Assembly: GCF_014208105.1 (NCBI RefSeq)
Contig: NZ_JACHMQ010000001.1
Span: forward strand, 806,001 to 870,000
Direction: 5' to 3'
Length of the DNA: 64,000 bases
From: Actinomadura coerulea
GTDB lineage: Bacteria; Actinomycetota; Actinomycetes; Streptosporangiales; Streptosporangiaceae
Positions 63,079-64,000 of the stretch are shown one piece after another. Below the pieces are notes generated by a model. That model saw only the letters and a program-made list of their open reading frames with translations. It was not told the origin of the DNA and searched no databases. A program made the translations under genes and the position numbers. The first letter of the stretch is position 1. Each line of letters starts with the position of its first letter.

Positions 63079-64000
63079 GCGACCTCACCGACGACCCCTG
63101 ACAAGCGCGACCGGCTTCTGCTGCTCGACGGCCACTCCCTGGCCTACCGGGCGTTCTTCGCATTGCCCGTGGAGAACTTCTCGACGACCGACGGGCAGCC
63201 GACCAACGCCGTGTACGGCTTCACCTCGATGCTCATCAACGTGCTGCGCGACGAGCAGCCGTCCCACATCGCGGTGGCGTTCGACCGCTCCGAGCCGACG
63301 TTCCGGCACGAGCAGTACGTGGAGTACAAGGCGGGCCGGCAGAAGACGCCCGACGAGTTCCGCAGCCAGGTCAGCCTGATCTTCGAGGTGCTGGACGCGC
63401 TGCGCATCCCGCGGATGTCGGTCGCCGGGTTCGAGGCCGACGACATCATCGCCACACTGTCCGTCCAGGCCACCCGCGCGGGGATGCAGACCCTCATCGT
63501 CACCGGCGACCGCGACGCGTTCCAGCTGGTCGACGACTCGGTGACGATCCTGTACCCGGTCCGCGGCGTGTCGGAGCTCGCCCGGATGGACCCGGCGGCC
63601 GTCGAGGCCAAGTACGGCGTCCCGCCCGAGCGGTACCGCGAGCTCGCAGCCCTCGTGGGGGAGAGCAGCGACAACCTGCCCGGCGTCCCCGGCGTCGGCC
63701 CGAAGACCGCCGCCAAGTGGCTCACCAAGTACGGCGACCTCGACACCCTCGTGAACCGGGTCGACGAGATCAAGGGCAAGGCCGGCGACAGCCTGCGCGA
63801 GCACCTGTCCGGCGTCCTGCGCAACCAGCAGATCAACAAGCTCGACTGCGAGGTCGGCCTGGAGCTGACGCCTCCGCAGCTGACGATGGGCCAGTGGGAC
63901 CGCGAGGAGATCCACACCCTGTTCGACTCGCTGCAGTTCCGCGTCCTGCGCGAACGGCTGTACTCCTCGATCTCGGCGGCCGAGCCCGAGGCCGAGGAGG
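63076..64000 (+). CDS. polA: DNA polymerase I (5' part; continues beyond the window)
   Basis: Repair and Okazaki-fragment polymerase. The visible 308 residues are the 5'-3' exonuclease domain: LLLLDGHSLAYRAFFALP, YGFTSMLINVL, AFDRSEPTFRHEQYVEYKAGRQKTPDEF, GFEADDIIATLSVQA, VTGDRDAFQLV and the helix-hairpin-helix NLPGVPGVGPKTAAKWL. All metal-binding acidic residues seen in these motifs are present. GTG start placed by the -10 element and by the usual N-terminus. Confidence 0.97.
   Translation, partial: MATSPTTPDKRDRLLLLDGHSLAYRAFFALPVENFSTTDGQPTNAVYGFTSMLINVLRDEQPSHIAVAFDRSEPTFRHEQYVEYKAGRQKTPDEFRSQVSLIFEVLDALRIPRMSVAGFEADDIIATLSVQATRAGMQTLIVTGDRDAFQLVDDSVTILYPVRGVSELARMDPAAVEAKYGVPPERYRELAALVGESSDNLPGVPGVGPKTAAKWLTKYGDLDTLVNRVDEIKGKAGDSLREHLSGVLRNQQINKLDCEVGLELTPPQLTMGQWDREEIHTLFDSLQFRVLRERLYSSISAAEPEAEE

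Overview
This window reads as a chromosomal segment of a high-GC actinobacterium, most likely a Streptosporangiales/Thermomonosporaceae-type (Actinomadura-like) organism. That placement is inferred from the very GC-rich codon use, the many GTG starts, the -10-only (TANNNT) promoters placed 6-8 nt ahead of start codons, and actinobacterial families such as PdtaR, PriA, VKOR-DsbA pairs and TIGR02234/TIGR03085-type proteins. No phage, integrase, insertion sequence or CRISPR array was seen. It is mainly core metabolism with a few accessory genes between conserved blocks.

Layout. 1-1,345 (minus): a chorismate mutase translationally coupled to an AzlC/AzlD branched-chain amino acid exporter, behind a strongly folded leader. 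1,804-5,334: replicative DNA polymerase III alpha (dnaE). 5,491-8,917: accessory and unknown genes (DUF6882-like, a membrane protein, ybaK, a LON-substrate-binding-domain protein, PhzF). 9,024-14,356: histidine cluster hisD-C-B-(56-aa membrane peptide)-H-A/priA-F, then an ATP-grasp gene. 15,241-27,890 (mostly minus): CocE/NonD hydrolase, a two-subunit acyl-CoA dehydrogenase, a YcaQ-like winged-helix protein, lipoproteins, an HpnG-like phosphorylase, a HEAT-like protein and a heterodimeric ABC exporter. 28,028-29,182: a TIGR03085-type protein and a cold-shock gene, followed by a non-coding stretch with a repeated 20-mer.

29,774-34,586: tryptophan block (Trp-associated membrane protein, orphan response regulator, DUF2752, trpC, trpB, trpA). 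trpE, trpD, trpF and hisI are absent; the missing trpF fits a bifunctional PriA. 34,759-41,394: an envelope block (VKOR, two DsbA-like thioredoxins, lgt, a VIT1/CCC1 transporter and two paralogous membrane-anchored proteins). 41,797-47,850: glutamate synthase gltBD with a GlnR-like box upstream. 47,965-52,850: AraC regulators, a VOC protein, a PLP decarboxylase, an alpha/alpha-toroid protein and a PfpI-type protein. 52,960-54,390: pyk behind a DasR-like operator. 54,546-55,625: a free-standing HTH-LAGLIDADG gene next to tRNA-Leu(CAA). 55,720-61,605: pdtaR and a complete livKHMGF branched-chain amino acid importer. 61,679-64,000: a lipoprotein, a hotdog thioesterase and the 5' part of polA.

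Themes. Amino acid metabolism dominates (aromatic, histidine, tryptophan, glutamate, branched-chain transport). The most interesting signals are regulatory: two tiny apparently leaderless ORFs, each with one Trp codon, at the start of the two trp transcription units; the folded aroQ leader; GlnR-like and DasR-like operators; a terminator inside the liv operon; and a promoter-plus-hairpin candidate small RNA near 50.4-50.6 kb. I did not find a clearly new multi-gene system. All functional calls come from reading the sequence and were not checked by a database search.
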